A DNA stretch of 64,000 bases from Natronococcus roseus (GTDB lineage: Archaea; Halobacteriota; Halobacteria; Halobacteriales; Natrialbaceae): positions 81,712 to 145,711 of the forward strand of contig NZ_JBHLJR010000009.1 of the NCBI RefSeq assembly GCF_043677095.1. Reading direction: 5' to 3'. Positions 26,166-34,238 of this stretch are shown here, in pieces (the stretch's first letter is position 1; every line of letters begins with the position of its first letter). Position numbers and translations under genes: made by a program. The notes below the pieces were generated by a model. It searched no databases. It worked only from the letters and a program-made list of their open reading frames with translations, and was not told the origin of the DNA.

Positions 26166-26203
26166 CAGGGAGTGGTTCCCTGTACCCATATATTGTATTG
26201 GAA
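26166..26203 (-). promoter_or_regulatory. promoter/operator module, site B
   Basis: CAGGGA-N5-TCCCTG (26166-26182) lies 10 bp upstream of the start at 26155. The imperfect palindrome TACCCATATATTGTATTGG follows from 26183, in the same order and spacing as site A. Confidence 0.72.
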
Positions 26204-26261
26204 GTGTGTTAAAACTGTCGGTCGATCATGGCTCGCAGGCGATTCGGTACCTTTATTGCCT

Positions 26262-26297
26262 TACCCATATATTGTATGGTTACAGGGGCACTCCCTG
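26262..26297 (+). promoter_or_regulatory. promoter/operator module, site C
   Basis: TACCCATATATTGTATGGTTA (26262-26282) is followed directly by CAGGG-N5-CCCTG (26283-26297) and, after 9 bp, by ATG 26307. It is the mirror image of sites A and B relative to its gene, so the orientation is conserved with respect to transcription. Confidence 0.75.
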
Positions 26298-26306
26298 ACC
26301 GGAACC

Positions 26307-26741
26307 ATGGCACTTGCAGAACCCAACGCGGAAACGGAAGCAGAGACCGAGAACCGAGGCCTCGCGGCGGGTGAGGTCGAGATGATCGACTACGGGACGA
26401 TCCAGATGATGCACGACGAACCCGGCGACGCTCAGGTTGACGGAAAGACCCGCTTCGTCGCTGTCGCCCGAACGCTCGAGAGTGAGGATATCAGCCTTCT
26501 ACCGGGTCAGACGGTCGTTCTCTACGTCGATACCGGTGCGAACGTTGCCTTCGAGCGCTGGTTCCCGCTGCCACTCGAGTGGGAAGGAGTTCCACGCTCG
26601 GTCGTTGTCTCGCAGAATCAGGAATTCAAGCCACTCTCCGACGACCTGAAGGCCACTGCGGAGCAAGTCATTGAACTCTACGACGGCGTTGAGGTTGACA
26701 CGGATGAAAACGTGGATTGGCGGGTCGGCGAAGAGGAATAG
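26307..26741 (+). CDS. hypothetical protein of the provirus-like region
   Basis: 144 residues from the ATG at 26307, which lies in the conserved CCATGGCA context. A longer upstream frame would cross site C. The protein is acidic and beta-rich (KTRFVAVARTLESEDISLLP, TVVLYVDTGANVAFERWFPL), without a known motif. It is 8 bp upstream of the SprT-like gene and probably co-transcribed. Confidence 0.65.
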   Translation: MALAEPNAETEAETENRGLAAGEVEMIDYGTIQMMHDEPGDAQVDGKTRFVAVARTLESEDISLLPGQTVVLYVDTGANVAFERWFPLPLEWEGVPRSVVVSQNQEFKPLSDDLKATAEQVIELYDGVEVDTDENVDWRVGEEE

Positions 26742-26749
26742 ACGGCCCG

Positions 26750-27319
26750 ATGTCCCCCGAACAGTTATCGCTCGCTGACGCACTCGAGGCCGCTACCGAT
26801 AGTGAGACGGCCGACAGCGTCGCTGAACGCGAGCTCGACGAACCCGAGACTAAAGCGGAGCTACGTGCTCGAGCGGCGTCGCACGCTGCCGACGTCGCCG
26901 GCGAACACTTCCCCGAGCTGCCGGTCGAGTCGATCAACTGGGAGACATCAACCCAGATGCAGCGCTCGGCAGGAAAGGCCGGCTACAACCGAGCGAACAA
27001 TCAGATCACGATCCGGCTCTCGTGGGACGCATACCGCGAGTACGGCTGGCAGAAGTTCGCCCGGACGATCCGCCACGAACTGATCCACGCCTACCAGTTC
27101 CACAAGCACAGCGAAGCCGATCACGGTCCAACGTTCACCCGGTGGGTTGATCCACTTGACACCGATCGCCACTGCGAGCGCTTTGCTGACCCGAAATACT
27201 GGATAGTCTGCGACGACTGCGAGAAGCGCGACCCGCGCTACCAGCGCTCGAAGATTGTCAAGAACCCTAGCAACTATCGCTGTCAGTGCGGTGGCAATCT
27301 CCGAGTTGAGGACGCCTGA
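26750..27319 (+). CDS. SprT-like zinc metalloprotease
   Basis: A 189-residue protein. The gluzincin motif is HELIH (H109, E110, H113), followed by HSEADHGPTFTRW, which supplies the third ligand region. A C-terminal zinc ribbon has CDDC and RCQCGG. This layout is that of SprT/Spartan-type proteins, which in other organisms cleave DNA-protein crosslinks. Haloarchaeal mobile elements often carry a copy, perhaps for replication past blocked DNA. It is downstream of the gene at 26307, in one operon. Confidence 0.88.
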   Translation: MSPEQLSLADALEAATDSETADSVAERELDEPETKAELRARAASHAADVAGEHFPELPVESINWETSTQMQRSAGKAGYNRANNQITIRLSWDAYREYGWQKFARTIRHELIHAYQFHKHSEADHGPTFTRWVDPLDTDRHCERFADPKYWIVCDDCEKRDPRYQRSKIVKNPSNYRCQCGGNLRVEDA

Positions 27320-27359
27320 TCTGGCGCCCTCCCTGCAGCCGATCAGTACCTTTATGTTA

Positions 27360-27400
27360 TTCCCATATATTATATTGATATATCGAAATATACCCTGACA
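27360..27400 (+). promoter_or_regulatory. promoter/operator module, site D (degenerate)
   Basis: TTCCCATATATTATATTGATA (27360-27380) resembles the palindrome of sites A-C. Downstream only the CCCTGAC half of the second repeat survives (27393-27399) before CCATGGCA at 27405. The partial repeat agrees with the broken gene that follows. Confidence 0.5.
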
Positions 27401-27406
27401 GAATCC

Positions 27407-27662
27407 ATGGCACTCACGATTGAAATTCGAGGTGCTGACAAGCCGACGGAAGAAGCCCGCATCGTCGCAGGCTACGAACGCGGTCAGCAGCTCTCCCAGC
27501 TGCTCGAAGCCGGGGATGACGTCGACCCAAAGATCGCCGACGAACTGAAGCGGTACCTGGTATGCACTCCAGTGCCAGCCTAGCTGAACTCGTGATCAAA
27601 CACGGAACCGCGACGACCTGGAGGGCTACACTAAAGCGCTGCTCGAGGAGGAAGAAGACTGA
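27407..27662 (+). pseudogene. small gene broken by a frameshift
   Basis: The ATG at 27407 encodes 58 residues starting MALTIEIRGADKPTEEARIV and ending KRYLVCTPVPA at a TAG (27581). A natural-looking acidic C-terminus, NRDDLEGYTKALLEEEED, lies in a different frame and ends with TGA at 27660-27662. Joining them needs a frame change near 27585-27600. The 58-residue product could still be made. Function unknown. Confidence 0.5.
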
Positions 27663-28014
27663 GAACCGGCTACTGCGTGATGCTGACCAGCGAGACCGCT
27701 GGTGAGTCATCTCACCTCGGTCTATACACCTGGCACATCGCCAGCAACGTCGTGGAAAGGACAAGTCGGAAAAAGGATGCCGGCGCCGGCGTGATCGGTC
27801 AATGTAATGGGATCCGCGTGATCATGACGGCGTCAGACGGACGCCCGTTCAATGGCAGGATTACACGTCCGACCGACGTCACCGGTGCCATGGTGGATGG
27901 CGTCCTCGCGACGCCGTCGCTGTTCGACTCAGCGCACCGGATTCTGGTTTGACGGCCTCCCTGCCCCAAGGCCGACGCAACACGGATCCATGGCACAAAC
28001 ATACCCTAACTCCA

Positions 28015-28446
28015 ATGACCGAAGACAAGAACGTCGACATTCGAGAGATTCAGACTGCTAAGCTCCGACAGGCAAAGGGATCGGTCGTCGTCCGGATCAC
28101 GAACGCAATCCGCGCGGCCGGTCTCGAGGATGGCTCGTTCCGGTTCGATCCGCACGCCGTCGAGGAGATCGGCATGGTTCCCGCGATCGGCGTGGAAGAG
28201 CGAATCGACGGCCGGACAGACCCGCTCGCGAGTTCGATCCGATTCGAAGGTGACGGAAGCGTGATGATGCTCACGATCCCCCAAGAGGTCCTTGAGGCGC
28301 TTGAGATCGACTCTGACGAGATCAACTGGGATAACCCACCTGAACTGAATGTGTGGGCCGGCGATCAGCTGCTCGCCTTCGAGCGTCCCGACGAGAGAAC
28401 CGTTCAGATCGACCGCGACGAGTTGGATGAGGAGAACGATGGCTGA
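28015..28446 (+). CDS. AbrB/SpoVT-like DNA-binding protein
   Basis: About 143 residues from the ATG at 28015. The preceding ATG at 27991, in the regional CCATGGCA context, opens a different frame that ends after 23 codons. The segments KLRQAKGSVVVRITNAIRAAG and SSIRFEGDGSVMMLTIPQEVLEALEID resemble swapped-hairpin AbrB halves. Regulation or antitoxin function is possible. It overlaps the next gene by 8 bp. Confidence 0.6.
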   Translation: MTEDKNVDIREIQTAKLRQAKGSVVVRITNAIRAAGLEDGSFRFDPHAVEEIGMVPAIGVEERIDGRTDPLASSIRFEGDGSVMMLTIPQEVLEALEIDSDEINWDNPPELNVWAGDQLLAFERPDERTVQIDRDELDEENDG

Positions 28447-28861
28447 CTCTTCTCAATCGGCTCTCAACGTCGACTCCGTCCGCGAAGCCGCCGACTACTG
28501 GGTCCGATCCACCTACTCGGAATCGGGCCGGGCGATCCATATCCCCACCGAAGAGAGCACACGAGACAAGCCAGAAACACCATGTCGCCACGCTCCCCGC
28601 ACTGGGCGCTGGCGGTCTGTCGAACTCGATCATCTCGATGACGACCTCCTCGAGGAGCGGCTTTGTAGCGAGTGTGCCGCCAAAGCTCTCGGTGAGGAGT
28701 ATCATCTTGGTGGCGACGACGTAGACTACTCACGCACGCCTCTCGATAGGCTCACAGATGCTGGCCTCCTGGACGAAGACGACGCCCAATTGCGTGCTGA
28801 CGACGAAGCTGCTCAATCACGTGACGTAGGCGCAGAACCTGAACGTGAGCGTGGTTTGTAG
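28439..28861 (+). CDS. hypothetical zinc-binding-like protein
   Basis: 140 acidic residues, with CRHAPRTGRW and LCSECAAKALG giving Cys/His pairs that could hold zinc. This pattern recurs in small haloarchaeal plasmid proteins. It overlaps the AbrB-like gene by 8 bp, and its TAG shares a base with the GTG of the Mrr-like gene (TAGTG), so all three are translationally linked. Confidence 0.55.
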   Translation: MADSSQSALNVDSVREAADYWVRSTYSESGRAIHIPTEESTRDKPETPCRHAPRTGRWRSVELDHLDDDLLEERLCSECAAKALGEEYHLGGDDVDYSRTPLDRLTDAGLLDEDDAQLRADDEAAQSRDVGAEPERERGL

Positions 28862-29742
28862 TGGCCGAAGCACAGGCTGCCGAAGCGCGACTTATTCCCG
28901 ACGTCACCGACTACGAACTCAAACGCTACCTCCAGCAGATGGACCCCTTCGAGTTCGAAGAACTCGTTGCGGCCCTCTGGAAGCGAAAGGGATGGGACGC
29001 TGCAGTCGATGGCGGCACACACGATCGCGGCGTCGACGTCCGGGCCACCAAGTCCTACCCCTACGAGTCGAAGGTGCTCATCCAGGCGAAGCGATACGGA
29101 CCGAACACGACCGTTGGCTCACCGGAGATCCAACAGTATGCATCTCTCGCTCATCAAGAGAACGGCGTCGACAAGGTGCTGGTCGTCACGACTAACGAAT
29201 TCTCACGACAGGGCCTCGAGCTTGCACGGGACCTGAACGTCAAAACGATCGACGGCGATGGCCTCGTTCACATCATTCGCGAAGAAGGCGCCGAGGACCT
29301 CGTCGCGGAATACCTCCCGCTGCCAACGCGTGACGAGAGTGGGTCTGAGCCATCGTCTTCGCCCGCCAAATCCACCGATTCAACTAACGAAGGTGGCCTT
29401 CTCTCGTCGCTTCCATCGGTGCCAGGCCTCAAACCTCGCTGGCACTGGGTTGCGATTACGACCGGCTGCTGGGCGATCGCGACGGCGATTATGTTTCTCA
29501 TCGAGCCACCGCTCGGTCTCGGCGTGATCGCAGGCCTAGCAATCCTGATCGCGTGGCCTGGCTTGCCGATCGCGCTCGCACTCGACGGAATGTATCTCAA
29601 TCAGATTCACGAGCGGCGCTACTGGTGGTACCTCTACGCTGTCGTCGCGTTCACACCGTTTCTCGCAACGTTCGCAGGTCTGGTTTACCTGTACCGGCGA
29701 ATTCATTCGTTGACTGATACTGGTTTTCTCCCTGTTGACTGA
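28861..29742 (+). CDS. Mrr-like restriction endonuclease with membrane anchor
   Basis: A GTG at 28861 starts 293 residues. Residues 25-140 form a PD-(D/E)xK nuclease of the Mrr_cat type: FEFEELVAALW, GGTHDRGVDV with D59, and the catalytic QAK at 75-77 (VLIQAKRYG). A flexible Ser-rich linker (150-180) leads to about three membrane helices (WVAITTGCWAIATAIMFLI, LGVIAGLAILIAW and YLYAVVAFTPFLATFAGLVY). Mrr enzymes cut modified or foreign DNA. Tethering to the membrane fits inspection of incoming DNA. It closes the provirus-like operon. Confidence 0.85.
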   Translation: MAEAQAAEARLIPDVTDYELKRYLQQMDPFEFEELVAALWKRKGWDAAVDGGTHDRGVDVRATKSYPYESKVLIQAKRYGPNTTVGSPEIQQYASLAHQENGVDKVLVVTTNEFSRQGLELARDLNVKTIDGDGLVHIIREEGAEDLVAEYLPLPTRDESGSEPSSSPAKSTDSTNEGGLLSSLPSVPGLKPRWHWVAITTGCWAIATAIMFLIEPPLGLGVIAGLAILIAWPGLPIALALDGMYLNQIHERRYWWYLYAVVAFTPFLATFAGLVYLYRRIHSLTDTGFLPVD

Positions 29743-29878
29743 TAATTGATTACGACTGGATTTCGGAGAGCCAGTCGATCCGTAGCTGTGCGAATGAAAC
29801 CTGTTCTCTTCATCGCTTCCTGTTACCAAATTACTGGGGGAGAAGAAGGATGTCAATTGACACCATAACTACTCTTGC

Positions 29879-30010
29879 TTGGACATCTTTAGTGAATGCC
29901 AAGGCTGTGGATTTGTTCTACAAGCGGTGAGCGATACTGATCCCACTCCCAAAAACTGGGATTCATGTCCTCTCTGCGACGGAACTGACTTCGAGCTAAT
30001 CGATACATAG
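29879..30010 (+). CDS. possible 43-residue zinc ribbon
   Basis: A TTG at 29879 would give DIFSECQGCGFVLQAVSD and end DSCPLCDGTDFELIDT. The two CxxC pairs are convincing for a zinc ribbon, but the start codon is weak and a TGA lies six codons upstream in frame. It may be real or the tail of a truncated gene. The rest of 29743-30123 shows nothing recognisable. Confidence 0.4.
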   Translation: MDIFSECQGCGFVLQAVSDTDPTPKNWDSCPLCDGTDFELIDT

Positions 30011-30123
30011 GGCACCGGCATGTGACACAAAGCCTTGCCACCGCCTTCAGAACAAAACAAACTGAGTTGCTCCGAAGAAATTATCAACGTTTATCTTTTA
30101 AGCTTGCAGCTTAATGCAGTGGT

Positions 30124-30597
30124 ATGGGTTCACCAAGTGGGGGAAGTGACAATGAAACAGGAGAATTGATCAATATTTTATTAGTCGAACCCAATCATGG
30201 TGATATCCGTCTTTTTGAGGAAAACTTTGAGCAAGGAAAGATCTTCAATACTATTCATACCGTTTCTAATGGGGAAGCAGCGCTTGATTTCGTGAATCAG
30301 CGTGGCGAGTATGAAGAGGTGCCACAACCGGACCTCATTTTACTTGAGCCCCAGCTGCCTGGAAAAAGTGGCATGGAAGTCCTCTCGGAGCTGAATAACG
30401 AGCCGGAACTGAAAGAGATTCCAGTGATAGTTCTCACGAGCTCAGAAGTCGGGCAAGAGATCGTGAAATCTCATGGCCTCGAGGCGGACGAATATATCCA
30501 AAAACCAGTTGAGGCTGAAGAATTCGTCAAATTTGCCAAAGAAGTCGAGGACTTTTGGCTCGCTATTATTCAGGGGAATGGCGAATCAGACGGATGA
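30124..30597 (+). CDS. receiver-domain protein lacking the phospho-acceptor Asp
   Basis: A 157-residue stand-alone receiver of haloarchaeal type. The fold is clear: INILLVEPNHGDIRLFEE, QPDLILLEPQLPGKSGMEVL, VIVLTSSE and ADEYIQKPVEAEEF. The acidic pair normally reading E-D is E22-P23, and the phosphorylated Asp (normally in LLDLNLPG) is E75. The switch residue T105 and K127 are retained. A Glu at the acceptor site cannot be phosphorylated and may mimic the active state. No kinase or output domain is adjacent. Confidence 0.85.
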   Translation: MGSPSGGSDNETGELINILLVEPNHGDIRLFEENFEQGKIFNTIHTVSNGEAALDFVNQRGEYEEVPQPDLILLEPQLPGKSGMEVLSELNNEPELKEIPVIVLTSSEVGQEIVKSHGLEADEYIQKPVEAEEFVKFAKEVEDFWLAIIQGNGESDG

Positions 30598-30691
30598 TGT
30601 CGATAGTTTGGCCTGCTGTCAAGCCACCCACGACTGGATATTGCTTGTCACTATATACTGGAAGAACTTCGTTGTTTGAGATTATGCCATC

Positions 30692-31380
30692 GTGTTTAGT
30701 TAAGCGAGTTCCACCAGACGGCGAAGGCTTGTAACCACGTTTGGGCGGTTGTTGGATCAACGTGACTAAAGTTATCACTGAGCGAAGAGATGCGTTATTT
30801 TACCTCTTTATAGATACGTTCGACAGCGTTCCGATTTCCGTGTCATTCGGGTCGAAATCGGAGCCGGGTTCGCTGGATTGCTGTTGCTAGATGCTGGGCA
30901 TGATCGACGAAAAACACGGCGTCCTCGACGTCGTGTTTCTCACAAAGCTCTCTCAAGAATCGTTGCGTTAGTGCTGTTGTAGTCGTCGTAAAGAGCCGTG
31001 CATGCAAGAATCCGTTCGTCTGGGGATCGATAGCCGCGTACAGCCAGAACTGCTGTCCGTTGATTCGGATCACTGTCTCGTCGAGTGCAACATGATCCGG
31101 ACTCGCACCGTTGGCGGGCTGTAGATCGGCCTTGTGTACCCAGTCGTGCACGGCTGTCCGCGAGCGTTCGATACCGAACTTCTATAGTTTTCGAACGGTA
31201 TTTGAAAGAGATAGTTCGGCAAGGTGCAGTCGAATACCGAGTTCCATTAGTCGGCACAGTGTCCGCTCTCGCTCCACAAATTCCAAGTTGATCCAGTCGC
31301 TACGACCACTGAGGCGAGCGATTTCTGCCATTGACCAGCCGAAACTCGTCTCGCCTCAAGTTTCAATCTTAACTAAACAC
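30692..31380 (-). mobile_element. dead IS6-family element with matching terminal repeats
   Basis: Terminal inverted repeats are GTGTTTAGTTAAG (30692-30704) and CTTAACTAAACAC (31368-31380). They enclose about 690 bp with one transposase pseudogene on the minus strand. No 8-bp target duplication is visible: the flanks ATGCCATC and GATCGCTG differ. This suggests rearrangement after insertion. A second element with the same ends lies at 44211. Confidence 0.8.
30696..31331 (-). pseudogene. IS6-family (ISH-type) transposase, inactivated
   Basis: The frame starts at ATG 31331 (MAEIARLSGRSDWINLEFVE). It carries the catalytic region DHVALDETVIRINGQQFWLY (first Asp) and VEDAVFFVDHAQHL (second Asp) and ends FAVWWNSLN. 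Three in-frame stops interrupt it: after VRKL, after RFRPE and after FKEVK-like text (KEVK). The coding sense is otherwise preserved, so inactivation is fairly recent. Confidence 0.85.
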
Positions 31381-31682
31381 GATCGCTGGATGGCTCGCCG
31401 TATTTTCAGGCGTCGGCCGTCACGAGCTGCTAGGTTCGTGACAATCTCGCCTTCGTAGGGTCACCAGTGTATTCATCTGAACTAAATCCGGTCGAGGGGT
31501 GGTGGGGACAACTTCAATCAGCACTTAGTAACCGGTTCTTTGACTCTCAACAGCGATTAATACCGCCCTTGATCAACTCTCACTTCCAAAGTGGGCAGTT
31601 TCCTCTGACGAGTACTATAGAATCGGTGTAAGCAAGTTAATAATTGAAGCTTCGAACTATTGCTTCCGCATTTGCGTAGTCA
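31381..31682. other. spacer after the IS6 relic
   Basis: About 300 bp with no recognisable gene. It contains the end region for the tctC-like gene transcribed leftward. Nothing further seen. Confidence 0.4.
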
Positions 31683-32696
31683 TCACATTTCAACATCAAG
31701 ATCCTCCACTAGGCCTTCGTAGTATTCGTACTGGTCATAGATGAACTCAAGAAATTCGTCCGGACCGCGTTCAACTGGCGTAAAGTGGTTCTCCTCAAAA
31801 TAGTTGGAGACTGCGTCGTCGTCGAGCGCAGACTGGTAGGTGTCAACTATCTCTGACTGACGTTGTTCATCCATTCCTTCAGGTGCGAAGTGCCCGAGCC
31901 AGGAGCCGATCTCAATGTCGACGCCCTGTTCATGCATTGGTTCCGTCTCAGGCAGCGCGTCAAGAACATCCTCGGCCATGACGCCTAGTGCCATGAGGTC
32001 ACCGTCAACAACGTTCGACCTGACCTCAGTCGCCCCAACCGTCGTACAGTCTACCTCGCCATTCATGACCCCTGTAATCGCGCTGTCAGCACCGTCGTAC
32101 GCGATGTGTTCAATTTCGATATCGGCTTCGTCGGCGAACCCGGCGCCGGCGAGATGCCATGACGAACCAGTCCCTGAGTTCGCCATCTGGATCTCACCCG
32201 GATTATCCTCAGCGTGGGAAAGGAATTCTTCGAGCGAATCGTAGGCGGAGTCCTCATGAACAATGAGCGCTGCCGGCATCTCGACGTACTGGACGAGCGG
32301 AGTAATGTCATCAGGACCGAGATCGGCAATATCCAGGTGTTCAAAAAGCGCGATTTCAGGGGCGACGACACCTAGAGTGTGCCCATCCGGCTCAGAGTCG
32401 GATACGACGCTCTTACCAATAGAGCCAGAGCCGCCCTCTTGGTTGGTGACATTCCAGGCAATATCAGTCTCATTCTCGGCGGCGTCTGCGATAGCGCGGC
32501 TCGTCGTGTCGGCGCCGCCGCCGGCCGCCCAGGGAACGATAATTTCGACCTGTCGTGACGGCCAGTCCTCTTCTTCAGTAAGCTCGTCCAGACAGCCCGC
32601 AGTCGCCGCGATCCCCGTCCCGCCGAGTGCACTGAGGACGCGCCGTCGGCTCGGGCCGGATTGCTCGACGGCACAGTCGGTGTGGCAGTCGCCCAT
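31683..32696 (-). CDS. tripartite tricarboxylate transporter substrate-binding lipoprotein (TctC family), first copy
   Basis: 337 residues. The N-terminus carries a Tat motif (SRRRVLSALGG) and a lipobox ending at about C35 (AATAGCL), so the protein is exported folded and lipid-anchored. The mature protein starts with WPSRQVEIIVPWAAGGGAD, the hallmark of the TctC/Bug family. YVEMPAALIVHEDSAY and GTGSSWHLAGAGF line the ligand cleft. Extracytoplasmic TctC proteins bind carboxylates and hand them to TctA/TctB, encoded here at 40160-42123. A close paralogue is at 36060. Confidence 0.92.
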   Translation of the reverse strand: MGDCHTDCAVEQSGPSRRRVLSALGGTGIAATAGCLDELTEEEDWPSRQVEIIVPWAAGGGADTTSRAIADAAENETDIAWNVTNQEGGSGSIGKSVVSDSEPDGHTLGVVAPEIALFEHLDIADLGPDDITPLVQYVEMPAALIVHEDSAYDSLEEFLSHAEDNPGEIQMANSGTGSSWHLAGAGFADEADIEIEHIAYDGADSAITGVMNGEVDCTTVGATEVRSNVVDGDLMALGVMAEDVLDALPETEPMHEQGVDIEIGSWLGHFAPEGMDEQRQSEIVDTYQSALDDDAVSNYFEENHFTPVERGPDEFLEFIYDQYEYYEGLVEDLDVEM

Positions 32697-32894
32697 TCTA
32701 TCTCGAGTAATGGAAAACTCGCGCTTAAGCTTTTTGAACCCCGGAAAGAAATCCCCTAGGTAGTCGCTCGGTCCATTGACGTGAGAGAGATAGTGGTAAC
32801 ATCGCCGGTTCGGCTACTTCGATCACGCTCAGTGGCGTGGCTGCGGGGAGCGCATACCTGCGGTCCGGTCCCTAAATGACGGGCCTCAACGCTG

Positions 32895-33800
32895 TCAGAA
32901 GTTGGCTGTGTTCTCGACATCTGGTGGCTGCTCCCATTCAGAGCCGTCGTCCTGGGGGTCGTAGCCGAGTACGGCCTTCGCATGTTCGACGTCGAACCAA
33001 CCGGTAGTGTTGTCGCTGACAGCGTAGAACGTGTCGTACGTGACGGTTCCGTTCTCAAGACAGCACTCGATGAGGTGAGCGAAGTCACGCTGAGATGTCC
33101 ACGAAGCCTTGAGTCGCTTGACCATCCGCTCGTACTCCTCGCTGCCACGCTCCCAAGACCCCGTCTGCGAAGGGTCCCACGCGCCGTCCTCGGGGTCAAC
33201 TGAAGAGTCGTCCCCACGACCGACGCCACGTTCGGCGTCTCCATAGGGATGGTCATAGGGGTCCGGACGGACGCTCGAGATGCGGATTGAGAAGAACTGT
33301 GACGGCGGGCCCGGTTCGCGCGCCTTGACCCGACCGATGTGCTCACCGAACATTTTCGTCGCGCCGTAGTAGCCGTCGGGTTTCGGGAGCGTTTCGTGGT
33401 CGAGCACCAATGGGTACTCCTCATCGAATAGGGCCGGCGCATGATCCTCCTCGTAGAGACCCATCACGCGCTGGGAGGACGCAAAGATCACCTTCTCGAC
33501 GCCCGCATCCGCGGCGGCCTCGATTACGTTGTTTGTGCCGACGATGTTCGGCTCAATGACCTCTTCGAACGTCGCACCGGCATCAGACTGGGCAGCGAGG
33601 TGGATCACAGCGTCCTGACCGTCGAACGCGGGCCGAATTGCGTCGTAGTCACTGATGTCCGCGACATAGGTGTCGTACTCGGGGTGATCCTGAAGGTCAA
33701 GAAACGTGAACTCATATTTGTCCTTTCCAACGAGATGCTTCCGCAACGCTTGCCCTGCCTCTCCATGCGGACCCGTGATTAGAACGTTCTGCGTAGCCAT
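32895..33800 (-). CDS. NAD-dependent epimerase/dehydratase-type SDR, uronate-dehydrogenase-like
   Basis: A 301-residue extended SDR. The Rossmann glycine motif is LITGPHGEAGQAL, with D-rich strand ends FLDLQDHPEY and VADISD. VIHLAAQSDAG and the catalytic YGATK (Tyr-x3-Lys, in GYYGATKMFGE) follow, and FSIRISSVRPDPYDHP is typical of the uronate dehydrogenase / haloarchaeal sugar dehydrogenase (Azf) branch. These oxidise a sugar or sugar acid at C1 to a lactone with NAD(P). Placement beside TctC and the IclR regulator supports a catabolic role. Substrate unknown. Confidence 0.85.
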   Translation of the reverse strand: MATQNVLITGPHGEAGQALRKHLVGKDKYEFTFLDLQDHPEYDTYVADISDYDAIRPAFDGQDAVIHLAAQSDAGATFEEVIEPNIVGTNNVIEAAADAGVEKVIFASSQRVMGLYEEDHAPALFDEEYPLVLDHETLPKPDGYYGATKMFGEHIGRVKAREPGPPSQFFSIRISSVRPDPYDHPYGDAERGVGRGDDSSVDPEDGAWDPSQTGSWERGSEEYERMVKRLKASWTSQRDFAHLIECCLENGTVTYDTFYAVSDNTTGWFDVEHAKAVLGYDPQDDGSEWEQPPDVENTANF

Positions 33801-34238
33801 CTTCGAACAGGCATTCTTCAGAGTCGCGTATAAGACTTTCGCCTCCGCGCATTTTAGCCGTTTCAGCGATCGTGGAATCGAGTGAGTTCATCGTTTTCCT
33901 GCTCGATTCGGACCAGGGTGTAGGGTTTACCGATAGGGAGACACGAGCAACATGGGCCAAACTTCAATCGTTGCGACCGTGATTGGGCTGGCCGTCATCC
34001 ACAACCATTCTGTGAGTCGTTCTGTTGGAGGGACCGCATCGCGAAAGGCATGGGCTGCTCTAACTGTGTTCCACTATTATTGAAACGGCAAGTCTAACGC
34101 ATCCATTACAGTCGTACTGGTGTAATACAGTATCTCGAATCGTTCGTGACCTGTTAGTGGCCCGGTTAATCCATCAGCGCGAGCGGGCTGCTGATCCTCA
34201 ATGGCGACCGCACCCCGCCCCAAACGGGGAGAACTACG

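Noticed and set aside
32756..33442. 228-codon minus-strand ORF overlapping the SDR gene
   Set aside because: Ser/Thr/Arg-rich shadow in another frame of the SDR gene at 32895-33800.
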